This document shows, piece by piece, positions 34,298 to 43,139 of a stretch of 56,483 nucleotides of DNA (position 1 is its first letter; every line of letters starts with the position of its first letter). The notes under the pieces are model-generated. The model was not told the DNA's origin. It made no database searches and saw only the letters and a list, made by a program, of their open reading frames with translations. A program made the translations under genes and the position numbers. Origin of the DNA: Sphingomonas sp. BAUL-RG-20F-R05-02 (lineage in GTDB: Bacteria > Pseudomonadota > Alphaproteobacteria > Sphingomonadales > Sphingomonadaceae); contig NZ_JAKNQH010000015.1 of the NCBI RefSeq assembly GCF_022662305.1, positions 1 to 56,483 of the forward strand, in the 5' to 3' direction.

Positions 34298-36498
34298 GTT
34301 TCCGCTTCTCTTCTGGTACGATGGATTCGATGGCAGGCGTCTTCGCGCCGTTCAAAAAGCATCGTCCCAGCTCCGGGCGAGGAAGCACCAAAGCCCCTAA
34401 AGTCGGGGGCAGGATGCTTGGCAAGACTGTCGCATTGATGTTGCCGAAACCCGAATCGTCATCTGCGGCATCACGACCAAGTGCTCAAGCGAAGCACGCG
34501 TTCGGAGGCGGTTCTCGCGACCGAATGAGCGGCCGGGCGTTCATGACGTTGGAGCGAACATCGCGCCGTGTTCCCGAGGTGATGGTGCGCATCACTGGTC
34601 GCCAACATGGCGGCGGACATGTCCTCGCAAACTTCACCTACATTTCCCGGCTGGGTCACGGCGCGGAGAAGGAGCTGGGTCTTGAAACGAGCGAAGGGGA
34701 AGTCGTTCACGACGGTCGCGAGATGCAGTTGCTCGCAAAGGAGTGGCACGAAGCGGAGATGGACGGGGACGCGCGACGGAAGGGCGCGACCTCCATTTCC
34801 ATGATCCTGTCGATGCCGTCTGGGACCGATCCGGAACGCCTCAAGGGAGCCGCGCTGGACTTCGCGCGCGACGAGTTTGCGAACCGCCAGTGGGTCGCAT
34901 CGCTTCACGTCGATCGCGATCATCCCCATGTTCACATCACGATCGCGCGCCGGGATCTGGACGGCCGGCGCTTTCATCCGGACCGCGATGACCTGTTTCG
35001 CTGGCGGCAGCGCTTCGCCGAAAAGCTCCGCGCGCGTGGCATTGAAGCCAACGCGACACCGACCAAGGCACGTGGGATCGACCGCACGCATGAGCACATC
35101 GCGGTACAGAAGATCCGCGACAAAGGGCAGGTGCCTCGGCTTGATGTGAGCCGGGTGGAGCGCGCCCAGCGACTTCGCGAACAGGGTATTGTTGACCCCG
35201 TTCAGGCGTTCCTTGGAACGCGTCAGGAGACGGTGCGCGCTACCTATCAGCGCTCGATCGACGAGCTGTCAGGTTCAGCTTCGTTCGTCGATCAGGTGGT
35301 CGCGCAGGGCCTGCAAAAGTTCGTCGCGACGATGCCTGCGCCCGAGCCAAACTCGACCAGGGCCGTCCGCGAGGCGGCACTGGATCGCGGGGTTCCTGCT
35401 CCGGCGTCGGATGTTGATGCACGCCAAGCCGGTGCAGATCACGGCCCTGACCGGATCGCAGCGGCGGTTGAACACTTGCTTGGGCGCGCGCGCGCAACGC
35501 GTGAAAAACTTGAAGCCAGTAAAGCGCTTCAAGCGCCGGACCGTCTCGCAGCAGCGATTGAGCGCTCGCGTGCGATGAGAGAAAAAGTTGAAGCCAACAA
35601 GGCGCTCCGGGCGAGTTCCGACCTGATCCGCGCCGACGAAGTCGTTCGCGTGATGCAAGCGCGCGCTCGAGAGCGCCGCGAACGCGATCCAGACTCCGGT
35701 CGACACGTTGCCTCACCTTCTGAGGCTGGCCGTCTTGAACCAGTGCCCAAGCGTCGGTGGTCGTTGGACGCGGTCGCCAAGGCTGTTGCTGAACAAGGCA
35801 GGGCGCGGAACCTTCGCCCCGCCAAGGTTGAGACGGATGAGCAGCCCAGCATTCGGAGCAATCGCCTTCGGATTCCAGGCGAAGAGAGGACGGCTCCCAA
35901 ATCACAAAATCCGGCTGAGGCAAAAAAGATATCACGTCTCGACGATGTACCCGAAAGCACGAGCCGGCTCGACCTGCCCGGCGCGATCCAGCGTTATGCT
36001 CGTGCCGTAATTGATACCGCCGGCACCAAGGAGACGGGGCTGGCGGTGCTGCCGCATAAGCGAAGCGAGCTCACCCAAGCCGGTGAAGCGTTGGACAAGA
36101 TACGGTATGATGGCTTGCGTCACTTCGTGACCGCGATCGAGCAAAACCCGAGCCTTGTGCATGAAGCTGCGGCTGGCAACTTCCGCGGCACGCTTAAGGC
36201 AATGGCTGTGGAGGCGCAGGTCGACAGCGATCCCCAGCTTCGCGCGGAACGGTTCATGGAGCGCTGGTGGACGGTGGAGAACGAGCGCAGATTAGGCGAC
36301 CCGATGGTAGCGGTCGTTAGGAATGAGATGATCGAGGGTCTGTATCATGACCCGGCCTTGCGTGAGGAGCTGGAGCGCTCTGCACCCGAACTTGGGCTGG
36401 TTCGGCAGCAAACGCCCGAGGAAATCCTCCAGCGAATGCTAATCGAGATGGACCGTGAACGCGATCGTCAGCAGGATCGTGATGGACCAAGTCGTTGA
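34294..36498 (+). CDS. mobA: Relaxase / mobilisation nuclease (MobA/VirD2-like)
   Basis: Nicks oriT and pilots the strand during transfer. The 734-residue protein has the metal-binding three-histidine motif (ASLHVDRDHPHVHITIARRD, about residues 202-221), preceded by a RITGRQHGGGHVLANFTYIS region and EFANRQWV. The usual catalytic tyrosine is probably Tyr116 in FTYISR, by position. The central and C-terminal parts are Arg/Glu/Ala-rich, with an imperfect repeat (DRIAAAVEHLLGRARATREK and DRLAAAIERSRAMREKVEAN). No type IV secretion or coupling-protein genes are present, so the plasmid would be mobilisable only. Confidence 0.88.
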   Translation: MSFRFSSGTMDSMAGVFAPFKKHRPSSGRGSTKAPKVGGRMLGKTVALMLPKPESSSAASRPSAQAKHAFGGGSRDRMSGRAFMTLERTSRRVPEVMVRITGRQHGGGHVLANFTYISRLGHGAEKELGLETSEGEVVHDGREMQLLAKEWHEAEMDGDARRKGATSISMILSMPSGTDPERLKGAALDFARDEFANRQWVASLHVDRDHPHVHITIARRDLDGRRFHPDRDDLFRWRQRFAEKLRARGIEANATPTKARGIDRTHEHIAVQKIRDKGQVPRLDVSRVERAQRLREQGIVDPVQAFLGTRQETVRATYQRSIDELSGSASFVDQVVAQGLQKFVATMPAPEPNSTRAVREAALDRGVPAPASDVDARQAGADHGPDRIAAAVEHLLGRARATREKLEASKALQAPDRLAAAIERSRAMREKVEANKALRASSDLIRADEVVRVMQARARERRERDPDSGRHVASPSEAGRLEPVPKRRWSLDAVAKAVAEQGRARNLRPAKVETDEQPSIRSNRLRIPGEERTAPKSQNPAEAKKISRLDDVPESTSRLDLPGAIQRYARAVIDTAGTKETGLAVLPHKRSELTQAGEALDKIRYDGLRHFVTAIEQNPSLVHEAAAGNFRGTLKAMAVEAQVDSDPQLRAERFMERWWTVENERRLGDPMVAVVRNEMIEGLYHDPALREELERSAPELGLVRQQTPEEILQRMLIEMDRERDRQQDRDGPSR

Positions 36499-36610
36499 CG
36501 GGCAAAACCGTATGCGAGCGAGCAAAGCACCGTATCAAACGGTCTGTTACTTCGTTTGGCGTAGGTAGAAGGCTGACATCCGTTGGCAAAATTGACAACA
36601 ATGCGATAGC

Positions 36611-36958
36611 ATGAGAGATACGCGACCGATCGGCTGGGTGAAAGGCGCTCTAAGGGACTTCCGGCGCTTTCCAGAGGTGACCCAGGGCAAAGCGGCCGAG
36701 GCGCTGACGATCGTTGCCGATGGCGGAATGCCTAGGATCGCCAAGCCGCTTGCTGGCCTTGGCTCCGGTGTGTGGGAGTTGGTGTTGCGGGAGCGGGGTG
36801 ATGCCTACCGCGTCGTTTATGCCGTCCAGCTTGGGGAGGTGATCTATGTCGTTCACGCCTTCCAGAAGAAGTCGAAGAGCGGGATTGCCACCCCGAAGGC
36901 TGAGATCGACCTCGTGGCAGAGCGGATTAAGCGTCTGAAAGAGGAACTGAAGCGATGA
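36611..36958 (+). CDS. RelE/HigB-type toxin of a type II toxin-antitoxin pair
   Basis: Putative mRNA interferase that cleaves ribosome-bound mRNA. The 115-residue protein matches the phage-derived Gp49/HigB-like group: WVKGALRDFRRFPEVTQGKA, KPLAGLGSGVWELVLRERGD, AYRVVYAV and VHAFQKKSKSGIATPKAEID are typical. Toxin precedes antitoxin, as in higBA. The stop overlaps the antitoxin ATG by four bases. It appears intact, so with its partner it should contribute to plasmid maintenance. Confidence 0.85.
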   Translation: MRDTRPIGWVKGALRDFRRFPEVTQGKAAEALTIVADGGMPRIAKPLAGLGSGVWELVLRERGDAYRVVYAVQLGEVIYVVHAFQKKSKSGIATPKAEIDLVAERIKRLKEELKR

Positions 36959-37287
36959 GCGACGACGACGATATGGCCATCCTTGCCGGCAGTGGTAACC
37001 TGTTCCGCGATCTCGGCTTACCCGATCCGGAGGTTCGTCAGACTAAAGCGCTGCTGGCGGCAGAGATCATCAAGACGCTGGACGAGCGTAAGCTCAGCGT
37101 CCGCGCCGCCCATGGCGCGACTGGCATCGCAGCAGCCGACTTCTCGCGTATCCGCAACGTCAATTTGGGACGGTTTACGATCGATCGGCTTATCTCGATC
37201 CTTGGTCGGCTTGATCGAGAAGTTGAAGTGTCCGTATCGGTTCGAGCGCGGCCGCAGGCAGCGCAGCCCGTAGCGATGCCTGCATAG
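36955..37287 (+). CDS. HigA-like XRE-family antitoxin
   Basis: Helix-turn-helix antitoxin partner of the RelE/HigB-like toxin. The 110-residue protein contains EVRQTKALLAAEIIKTLDER and the recognition region AAHGATGIAAADFSRIRNVN followed by FTIDRLISILGRLDREVEVS, the common form of HigA-like antitoxins that follow Gp49-type toxins. The N-terminus is acidic (MSDDDDMA). It would both neutralise the toxin and repress the operon. Confidence 0.85.
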   Translation: MSDDDDMAILAGSGNLFRDLGLPDPEVRQTKALLAAEIIKTLDERKLSVRAAHGATGIAAADFSRIRNVNLGRFTIDRLISILGRLDREVEVSVSVRARPQAAQPVAMPA

Positions 37288-37427
37288 ATGGCCCGCTATG
37301 GCGAACTCGTCCGAAAGAATCGCTAGCGACGAAGCGGCCGCTGAAGCAGGCCGCAATGAAGATCACGGAGAGGTGTTGCCTCGCCTTACGAGCAGTGAGG
37401 ATGCCGAGCGTTTCGTTGGCTCTCAGA

Positions 37428-37709
37428 TTACAATCTATCAGCCGTTAAACCGACGCATTTGAGTTTCGAGCAACAACGCGTGGTAAAAAAGCATCTTCCG
37501 GCGACCCGCTCAATGCTCCGGACAAGACGGTAACTGATGTTACGCAGCTTGATTTTATAGCGGTCCTTCGCCCCCGAAAGCTTTGAGGCGGGGACATGCG
37601 GATGGTCGAGCCGCTCAGCGAGCTTCTTCTTGAACTGGTCCCGTGTCTGCGTGCCGAGTTTGCACCATACTTCAGCGCAGAATTCAAGGAGCCCCAGCTC
37701 ATAGGTCAT
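37428..37709 (-). pseudogene. RelE-family toxin, C-terminus altered by frameshift
   Basis: The first two-thirds is a standard RelE sequence (MTYELGLLEFCAEVWCKLGT, QFKKKLAERLDHPHVPASKL, DRYKIKLRNISYRLV). After that the expected '..V.V..VGKR.R..VY' end is absent in this frame; a nearby frame offers RVVARNSNASV, which fits better. So one or more small indels near 37495-37530 have scrambled the catalytic C-terminus. The toxin is probably inactive. It follows the antitoxin with an 11-base overlap. Confidence 0.7.
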
Positions 37710-37956
37710 GAAGCGCGATCTTGGTGACGGGTTCCCCCGCGCGGGCATCGGAGATCGCGTTCAGCTCAGCATCCTCCAGCCGATCCAAGAGCGCTTCGAA
37801 AGCCTTGGCAGGAACGCAGTAGAAAGCCGGCTTTTTCCGGTTGAGGATGGCGACGGGAAAACCCTCGCCAGCTGCGACGGTGCCCATTGGATTGCGCATC
37901 AACTCGGATACGGTGGCCGTCGTTTCCGCAAGGAGTGTGCTAGCTATGGAAGTCAC
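37699..37956 (-). CDS. Phd/YefM-RelB-like antitoxin
   Basis: An 85-residue antitoxin: the N-terminal part TATVSELMRNPMGTVAAGEG then FPVAILNRKKPAFYCVPAKA matches the Phd/YefM DNA-binding fold, and the C-terminal helix LLDRLEDAELNAISDARAGE would bind the toxin. It is the first gene of the antitoxin-toxin pair. With its toxin apparently damaged, it may persist as a repressor or as an anti-addiction module. Confidence 0.82.
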   Translation of the reverse strand: MTSIASTLLAETTATVSELMRNPMGTVAAGEGFPVAILNRKKPAFYCVPAKAFEALLDRLEDAELNAISDARAGEPVTKIALHDL

Positions 37957-37997
37957 CTGTTTTCTTGGGAGGCCTTATATAGCACCCCTTAAGGTCC

Positions 37998-38483
37998 TTA
38001 TAGCAAAACGTCATTATCCAGCATGCTGAGTGGAGTGGGCGTGATCCAGTCGGCTCCGAACAAAGGGTAGGGGCCGTAGAACAAGTCGCCGAGGGCACGT
38101 CGGTAATGCGCGTTCATCCAACGCCGGCGGCGGTGTTCCGGGCCATCGTAGAGCATGTGGCAGCGCTGGCAGAGCGCCGCGAGCTGATGGAGCGCGCTGT
38201 CACTGGGGTTATGGTTGAGGTGCGCGCAGGCCAGCACCACGGGCGTCCAGGCACCATGCACCAGAATGTTCTCGGTCGGCCGTCGCACGCGGCGACCCTG
38301 TCCGTTGCGCCAGCAATGCCGTTTCCGGTCCCACCACCGCCCGTCCCGGAGATGGAATACTCTCTGCCCATGGGGGCGCCCGCAATGCTCGCAGCAGCCT
38401 CCTGCCCGCACGAAGCGAACATAACGCGAGAGCTGCGGCCAGTCGATCGGGTACAGGAACACGTGTTCGGGTCGGATCGGCAT
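37998..38483 (-). CDS. HNH-type endonuclease-like protein
   Basis: A 161-residue protein with two zinc-knuckle pairs (C31-x2-C34 and C105-x2-C108) framing an HNH-like core: VVLACAHLNHNPSDSALHQL (His88, Asn90, His91) and LCQRCHMLYD (His109). This is the arrangement of small HNH nucleases common on plasmids and phages of Alphaproteobacteria. It lies between a toxin-antitoxin pair and a resolvase. It could be a homing, restriction-type or phage-derived nuclease; nothing in the context decides. Confidence 0.72.
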   Translation of the reverse strand: MPIRPEHVFLYPIDWPQLSRYVRFVRAGGCCEHCGRPHGQRVFHLRDGRWWDRKRHCWRNGQGRRVRRPTENILVHGAWTPVVLACAHLNHNPSDSALHQLAALCQRCHMLYDGPEHRRRRWMNAHYRRALGDLFYGPYPLFGADWITPTPLSMLDNDVLL

Positions 38484-38520
38484 CAGGCCTCCCCTTCCGA
38501 AGCACCAGGTTGCAGAGCGC

Positions 38521-39081
38521 TCACGGAGCCAGCGCAGCAGTCAACGCCCGATAGAGCGTGGCATGGTGACACTTGAGCAGTTTGGCGGTTTCGCGAACGG
38601 AAGTACCCTCGCCTACCAACCGTTCCCCGAGCGCGATCTGGTCGGGGGTGAGCTTAGGCGGGCGGCCGAACCGAACTCCTCTCGCCTTTGCCGCTACCCG
38701 CCCGCTGCTGGTGCGCTGGTGGATCAGCTCGCGCTCGAACTCAGCGATGCCGGCAAACACGGTGAGCACCATGCGACCCGCTGGCGATGTGGTGTCCGCC
38801 CAGGGCTCGGCCAGAGAGCGCAGGCCGGCACCCGCCTCCTTGAGCTTCTCGGCGATGTCGAGCAGATCACGGGTGGAGCGTGCCAGCCGGTCGAGCCGCG
38901 TCACCACCACCGTGTCATCGTCGCGGAGCTGCTCGATCATCTTGGCTAACTGGGGCCGGTCACGCTTCGCACCTGAGACCTTTTCTTCGAACGCCCGCTT
39001 GCACCCGACGTCCTTCAACGCGGCGCGTTGAAGGCGGAGGTCTTGGTCGTCGGTGGACACACGGGCGTAGCCGATCAGCAT
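38521..39081 (-). CDS. Serine recombinase / resolvase (Tn3-type)
   Basis: Small serine recombinase of 186 residues. The catalytic serine is Ser9 in MLIGYARVSTDDQDLRLQ; VVVTRLDRLARSTRDLLDIA holds the arginines and the dimer helix; AEFERELIHQRTSSGRVAAK is the E-helix, and the C-terminal helix-turn-helix reads GTSVRETAKLLKCHHATLYR. An upstream ATG at 39117 is less likely because family similarity starts at MLIGYARVS. It probably resolves plasmid multimers or transposon cointegrates. A candidate res site lies just upstream. Confidence 0.9.
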   Translation of the reverse strand: MLIGYARVSTDDQDLRLQRAALKDVGCKRAFEEKVSGAKRDRPQLAKMIEQLRDDDTVVVTRLDRLARSTRDLLDIAEKLKEAGAGLRSLAEPWADTTSPAGRMVLTVFAGIAEFERELIHQRTSSGRVAAKARGVRFGRPPKLTPDQIALGERLVGEGTSVRETAKLLKCHHATLYRALTAALAP

Positions 39082-39119
39082 GTCGCAGAACTGTATCAGA
39101 ATAAAATGATTATGCAACC

Positions 39120-39195
39120 GACTTTTGCGACATTGATGGACGAGGAATATCGAGCATCGACAACTTTGTCGCGAAACTTAGAACTTTAGCGACGA
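39120..39195. promoter_or_regulatory. Candidate res site
   Basis: Three related motifs in mixed orientation, TTTTGCGACA, TTGTCGCGAAA and CTTTAGCGAC, lie just upstream of the resolvase gene, where its recombination subsites are expected. Only the motif repetition and the position support this. Confidence 0.35.
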
Positions 39196-39263
39196 CCGCG
39201 TGGCGGCTTTCGGCGGCCGTCAAAAAACCTTCTTCTTTATGGATTGCCGGCCTATCTGGTCTC

Positions 39264-39476
39264 ATGCAGCTCCACGGATCAATCTTAGAGAACCTTGAGA
39301 ATGCCATTGCAAGCGCCCGCAGGCTGCGTGGTCACCCGGTTTACAAGGATACCATCACCTATTGGTCGGACTTGGTACAGGAGGCCCGACGGGCGCGGCA
39401 GGAGCCTTCCTGCGCGCAATTCGACGCGCTTGGCGTTGCCATCGCCAGACTGGAGAGTGAGCTGGCTGAGCGGTAG
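39264..39476 (+). CDS. Small hypothetical protein
   Basis: A 70-residue mostly helical protein (LHGSILENLENAIASARRLR, YKDTITYWSDLVQEARRARQ, LGVAIARLESELAER). I do not recognise a function. Codon use is normal for the region, and the frame opens at an ATG after a divergent resolvase promoter region. It could be a small plasmid regulator or structural protein. Confidence 0.45.
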   Translation: MQLHGSILENLENAIASARRLRGHPVYKDTITYWSDLVQEARRARQEPSCAQFDALGVAIARLESELAER

Positions 39477-39872
39477 CAGCAACCTTCCTTCGCGACCAAG
39501 AACGCAGTCGAACAATCCGCTGTCGCAGGAGAGATAGCATATAGCTGGCGTAACTCAGGACATCCACGCGGCATCAACGCTCTCCCATAACTCCGTCGCT
39601 GTGTTGCCCGTCGGGAAACGCAATCGGTAACAGGTTTTGAGAAACGCCTCTGCTAGTGCTCCCGCGCTGATCGGATCACCCGAAAGTCGATTGTCTCCTG
39701 TCGCTCACTTCCGGACAATCGAGTGAGCAATCCGAAGTGCCGACAGCGGTCGGGCGTTAGCACGGTCTTTCCCGTTTTTTCTGTCTTCGGGTGACGATTT
39801 CGGGAAAGTGTAATTGGGAATAGGTTCGCTACGGGTTCGTCCGCGAGAAAGATCGACCACAATTAATTGAGC
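39477..39872. other. No recognisable gene
   Basis: Open frames in this stretch have no similarity that I recognise and poor codon use. I see no repeats or strong hairpins. Confidence 0.4.
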
Positions 39873-40217
39873 CTAAACTGCGGAATCCCAGGGGGCATAA
39901 AGCTTTATTTTAGGGACGAAGTTCCGCAGCGCTTTCGCGCCCGCGTCACGAGCTTTTAAATAGACCTTTTTGTAACAGTTCAAACATAAACCTCTACCAT
40001 GCCTTACTCGATCCGGGTGATTGCAAGTCGCCGCATTAAGCTTCTCTTCTATAGCGGCATCTATCGATCTATATATAATCCCAGCTTCTGCCTCCTTTTT
40101 ACGGGCGCGTGCATTGGTCCGGTTATAGCAAGATGCACACAAACCTTTGGCGTGAATCTCGCGCTCAGGATGGGGACACATGGCTTCGGCGAACAGCTTC
40201 AATCGGATGCTATTCAT
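39873..40217 (-). CDS. Small protein with two CxH-CxxC zinc-binding repeats
   Basis: A 114-residue protein with a duplicated motif: CPHPEREIHAKGLCASCYNR (C14, H16, C27, C30) and CNHPDRVRHGRGLCLNCYKK (C65, H67, C78, C81). The 'C.HP.R..H..GLC..CY' pattern occurs in phage and plasmid proteins, some near recombination-endonuclease-VII-like or HNH domains, but no nuclease core is present here. The start was set at MNSIRLKLF; ATG at 40226 is possible. It likely binds nucleic acid through two zinc ions. Slightly AT-richer than its neighbours. Confidence 0.6.
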   Translation of the reverse strand: MNSIRLKLFAEAMCPHPEREIHAKGLCASCYNRTNARARKKEAEAGIIYRSIDAAIEEKLNAATCNHPDRVRHGRGLCLNCYKKVYLKARDAGAKALRNFVPKIKLYAPWDSAV

Positions 40218-40463
40218 ACCTATCATTTCTCGCGTTAGTTGAACCGATAGACTTCGCCCACTGGCTTGATAAGGTCGGTCGGTGCCAACCATCTAGCGGG
40301 TTGTAATCAGACTTAACCGCGCGACAGTATGGTTGCTACAATTTTCGCGGTTAACTCGTCTTCTCGGGATGTCTGGAGAAGACAAATTTCGAAAAGCCGC
40401 TGGCGTTCGCAATTTGCGGTCCTTTTCGGGAAAGCCTGCGACACTCGGCTATGTCAGCTTTTA

Positions 40464-41515
40464 GAGCGGTTTCTGATCAGTCTGCATCGTAACCAGCGGC
40501 TGCGAAATAGTTCGAGCATTCCTGGGGCGAGTAGAGGTCGACAATACGGCCGATGGCATCCCAGAGGCCGTGGATAGTCCGCTCGGCCGCCTTTCGCAGG
40601 TGTGCCTTCAGTTTCGAGAAGGCCATCTCGATAGGGTTGAAGTCCGGGCTGTAGGGCGGAAGGAACAGGAGCCGGGCACCTGCGGCTTCGATGGCAGTGC
40701 GCACGGCTGGCGCCTTATGGCTCGACAGGTTGTCCATGATGACGACGTTGCCGGGTGAGAGTTCGGGCACCGGGACGCGGGTCACGTAGGTGGTGAAGGC
40801 ATCACCGTTCATCGGCCCGTCGAGGACCCAGGGTGCGATCATGCCGGTGCGGCTCAGACCGGCGACGAAGGTGGTGGTTTTCCAGTGCCCGTGCGGCACG
40901 CCGGCCCGCAATCGTTCGCCGCGTGGTGCTCTGCCATAGCGACGCGCCATGTTGGTCGATGCCCAGGTCTCATCGATGAAGATGAGCTGCTCGGGATCGA
41001 GATCGAGCTGACCGTCGAACCATTCCTCTCGTCGCTTCAGGATGTCGGGGCGATCCTGCTCGGTCGCGTGCGCTGTCTTTTTTTGCGCGTGATCCCGCGC
41101 CGCGCGAAGAACCGCCATATCGTGCCGAGCGCGACCTCGGTGCCCTGATCGGCCAGAAGCGCCTGCAACTCGGCAAGGGTGATATCGGGCGTCGCCTTGT
41201 AAGCGTCCAGGATCAATCCGGCATGCACCTCGATCCTCATCGAACGTCGATCGTCGCCCTGCGGCTGCGGTGCCGGCGTCCCATGCTGGCTTGCAAGCTT
41301 CTGCCACCGGACGGCGCTGGCCGCGCTGACACCGAACCGTACCGCGGCCTGCCGACGCGACAGACCACACGCGATCGCCGCTACAACTCTATCCCGAAGA
41401 TCTACCGATAATGCTCGCGCCATCCATGCCAGCCTCCTGCGCCGGCAGGAATTCTGAATCAGAAAACCGCGGCGACGGGAATCCCCTTATGATTCAGCCC
41501 GGTGAGAAACCGCTC
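40464..41515 (-). mobile_element. Complete IS630-family insertion sequence flanked by TA
   Basis: The ends read GAGCGGTTTCTGATCAG and, on the other strand, GAGCGGTTTCTCACCGG, with 11 identical outer bases. Both ends are bordered by TA, the target duplication expected for IS630/mariner-type transposition. The element is 1,052 bp and encloses a single transposase gene with a frameshift site. Confidence 0.88.
40477..41423 (-). CDS. IS630-family transposase (two frames joined by -1 frameshift)
   Basis: DDE transposase made from two overlapping frames. The first (from ATG at 41423, to 41037) holds the helix-turn-helix part: LRDRVVAAIACGLSRRQAAV and LGTIWRFFARRGITRKKRQR. The second holds the catalytic domain: LIFIDETWAS (first Asp), VVIMDNLSSHK (second Asp) and LPPYSPDFNPIEMAFSKLKA (last Glu). 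A run of seven A on the coding strand (41078-41084) is a good slippery site for -1 frameshifting, which is how many IS630 elements express their transposase. The gene therefore looks functional, not broken. Confidence 0.9.
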
Positions 41516-41639
41516 TAGCATCTGCTTGCCCAAACGGCCGGACGGCTCACGACCAAAACACGACATCCCCATGTCGCAAAAGGTGGGACTTACGAGGCGA
41601 TCGAAACTTAGGATATCAGCGACAAAAAGTGCTCAGCGC

Positions 41640-41968
41640 CGCGATGCGGCCGATCGGCTGCCGCCATGATCAAATTGTCGACACCGACGATGGCGACATG
41701 TACGCCGTCGGTGCGCACCAAGCAGTTGCTCGTCTCGATCGCGATCACCTCCAACCCTGCTCGAATGCGCGCGGCCGTCAGCGTCAAAATCGCTGATTAC
41801 GTGCAGCGCATCCAGCTGCCGAGGTCGTCCCAGCCCATGCTGACCGGGACCACGGCGACGCGATCGGCCTTTTCTATCACCGCATAATCAATCTAATCGT
41901 CTGGCGATGTGGCGAACGCCTCTACGTCCGGTAAGATGCGCTTGCCGTCATGCTTGGTTTTGGCCATC
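41640..41968 (-). pseudogene. manC: Remnant of mannose-1-phosphate guanylyltransferase
   Basis: C-terminal part of the GDP-mannose-forming enzyme, decayed. On the minus strand DVEAFATSPDD is followed by a TAG where the family has Ser, then IDYAVIEKADRVAVVPVSMG and WDDLGSW, the well-known 'SIDYAVMEK...MGW.DVGSW' block. After a frame change the same enzyme continues as EVIAIETSNCLVRTDGVHVA, IVGVDNLIM. The N-terminal catalytic GxGxRL..PLS region is missing. An IS630 copy ends 125 bases away. The gene lies upstream of gmd, which uses GDP-mannose. Confidence 0.8.
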
Positions 41969-42140
41969 GCGAGCTCTCGTACACCGTCCTCTTAATAAGT
42001 CCGTGAGCCTGCGCTGACAGACAGGAATCAACGACGGATCAAGCTGTTTTTTCAACCTGCTAGAGTAGCGCTAGCTAATACGGGCATTTCCATGCAGCCA
42101 TGATAAGGCGTGAAAGGAGCTCTAGCCACGCGAGATATGT

Positions 42141-43139
42141 ATGCCCCGTATGCACACAGCTGAAATTGACAGGTTTGTTCATGCTGTCGATGCGTCAGGT
42201 GGTAACCTTGGATGCCCGACGATCCAGCAAGAGTTTTACCCCATCGACCTCGATTACGATACGGTAGTGGATCAATCGTTCGATCCATTTTCAGGGTCCT
42301 ATTTCGAACAGCAGGTTGAGCTTTATCGTGGGATATCATCCCGCGATCTCGACCAGTCGTCTGGTGAGTTGCACGACGACGATCTTCGGCCGCTACTGGA
42401 TGCGCCCAACCCAACCGGAATCAGCGACGTCGCCATATTGGCAGATAGCATGCGCGCGTTGACGACGATGCTATCGGTATCTAATCTTAAGTCGTCCCCG
42501 CGCATACTGGATCTCGGCGCCGGGCATGGACTTAGTTCCGAGATTTATGCGTACGCGGGATGTAACGTCCACGCTATTGATATTGACCCGGCGCTTGGGG
42601 AGCTGAGCCGGAGACGCTCGTCAGCGCATAACCTCAACATCACCCGCGACGAGATGAATTTTGACGATCTTAGCAGACTTAGCAGAGTTTCGGACTCCGC
42701 ATATGATGCTGCGTTTTTCTTTCAGTCTTTTCATCATTGCCTGAGGCCATGGGATCTCATCGGGCAGCTTAAATCTAAAATGGCGGCAGCGGGCATTATA
42801 GGTTTCGTTGGAGAACCGGTTCAAAAAAACTGGTGGAACAATTGGGGTATTCGGTTGGATCCCGAGTCAATCTATGTCGCGCGAAAGCGAGGATGGTTCG
42901 AGAATGGGTGGTCGCATAATTTCATCAGGCAATGCTTTGAGCGAAATGGATTAACACTGGTTTTCTTTACGGGAGGCTTGGGAGGAGGAGAAATCGGCAT
43001 TGCAGCCTGTTGCTCTGAAACACTTGAAGGTGTGCGAGCTCAAGCGCGTGCCATGGGGTTGTCGGAAATCTACCGCGTTGGGACATTATCTATTCCTGAC
43101 GAAAGTTTTTATCAAAGTCTGGAGAACCCACAACTTTGA
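42141..43139 (+). CDS. Class I SAM-dependent methyltransferase
   Basis: A 332-residue methyltransferase probably acting on the polysaccharide or its precursor. Motif I is RILDLGAGHGLSSEIYAYAG (about 120-139), motif II AIDIDP, and motif IV AAFFFQSFHHCLRPWDLI with the 'FHH' seen in small-molecule methyltransferases. The N-terminal 110 residues are family-specific. GC is lower than in neighbouring gmd. The stop overlaps a TTG start of the next small gene, so the two are coupled and may once have been one protein. Confidence 0.78.
   Translation: MPRMHTAEIDRFVHAVDASGGNLGCPTIQQEFYPIDLDYDTVVDQSFDPFSGSYFEQQVELYRGISSRDLDQSSGELHDDDLRPLLDAPNPTGISDVAILADSMRALTTMLSVSNLKSSPRILDLGAGHGLSSEIYAYAGCNVHAIDIDPALGELSRRRSSAHNLNITRDEMNFDDLSRLSRVSDSAYDAAFFFQSFHHCLRPWDLIGQLKSKMAAAGIIGFVGEPVQKNWWNNWGIRLDPESIYVARKRGWFENGWSHNFIRQCFERNGLTLVFFTGGLGGGEIGIAACCSETLEGVRAQARAMGLSEIYRVGTLSIPDESFYQSLENPQL

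Noticed and set aside
39653..39862. A 69-codon minus-strand frame
   Set aside because: No recognisable similarity and no supporting context. Not reported as a gene.
40477..41423. IS630 transposase as a pseudogene
   Set aside because: The two frames overlap at a run of seven A, the usual frameshift signal in this family, and both inverted repeats with TA duplications are present.
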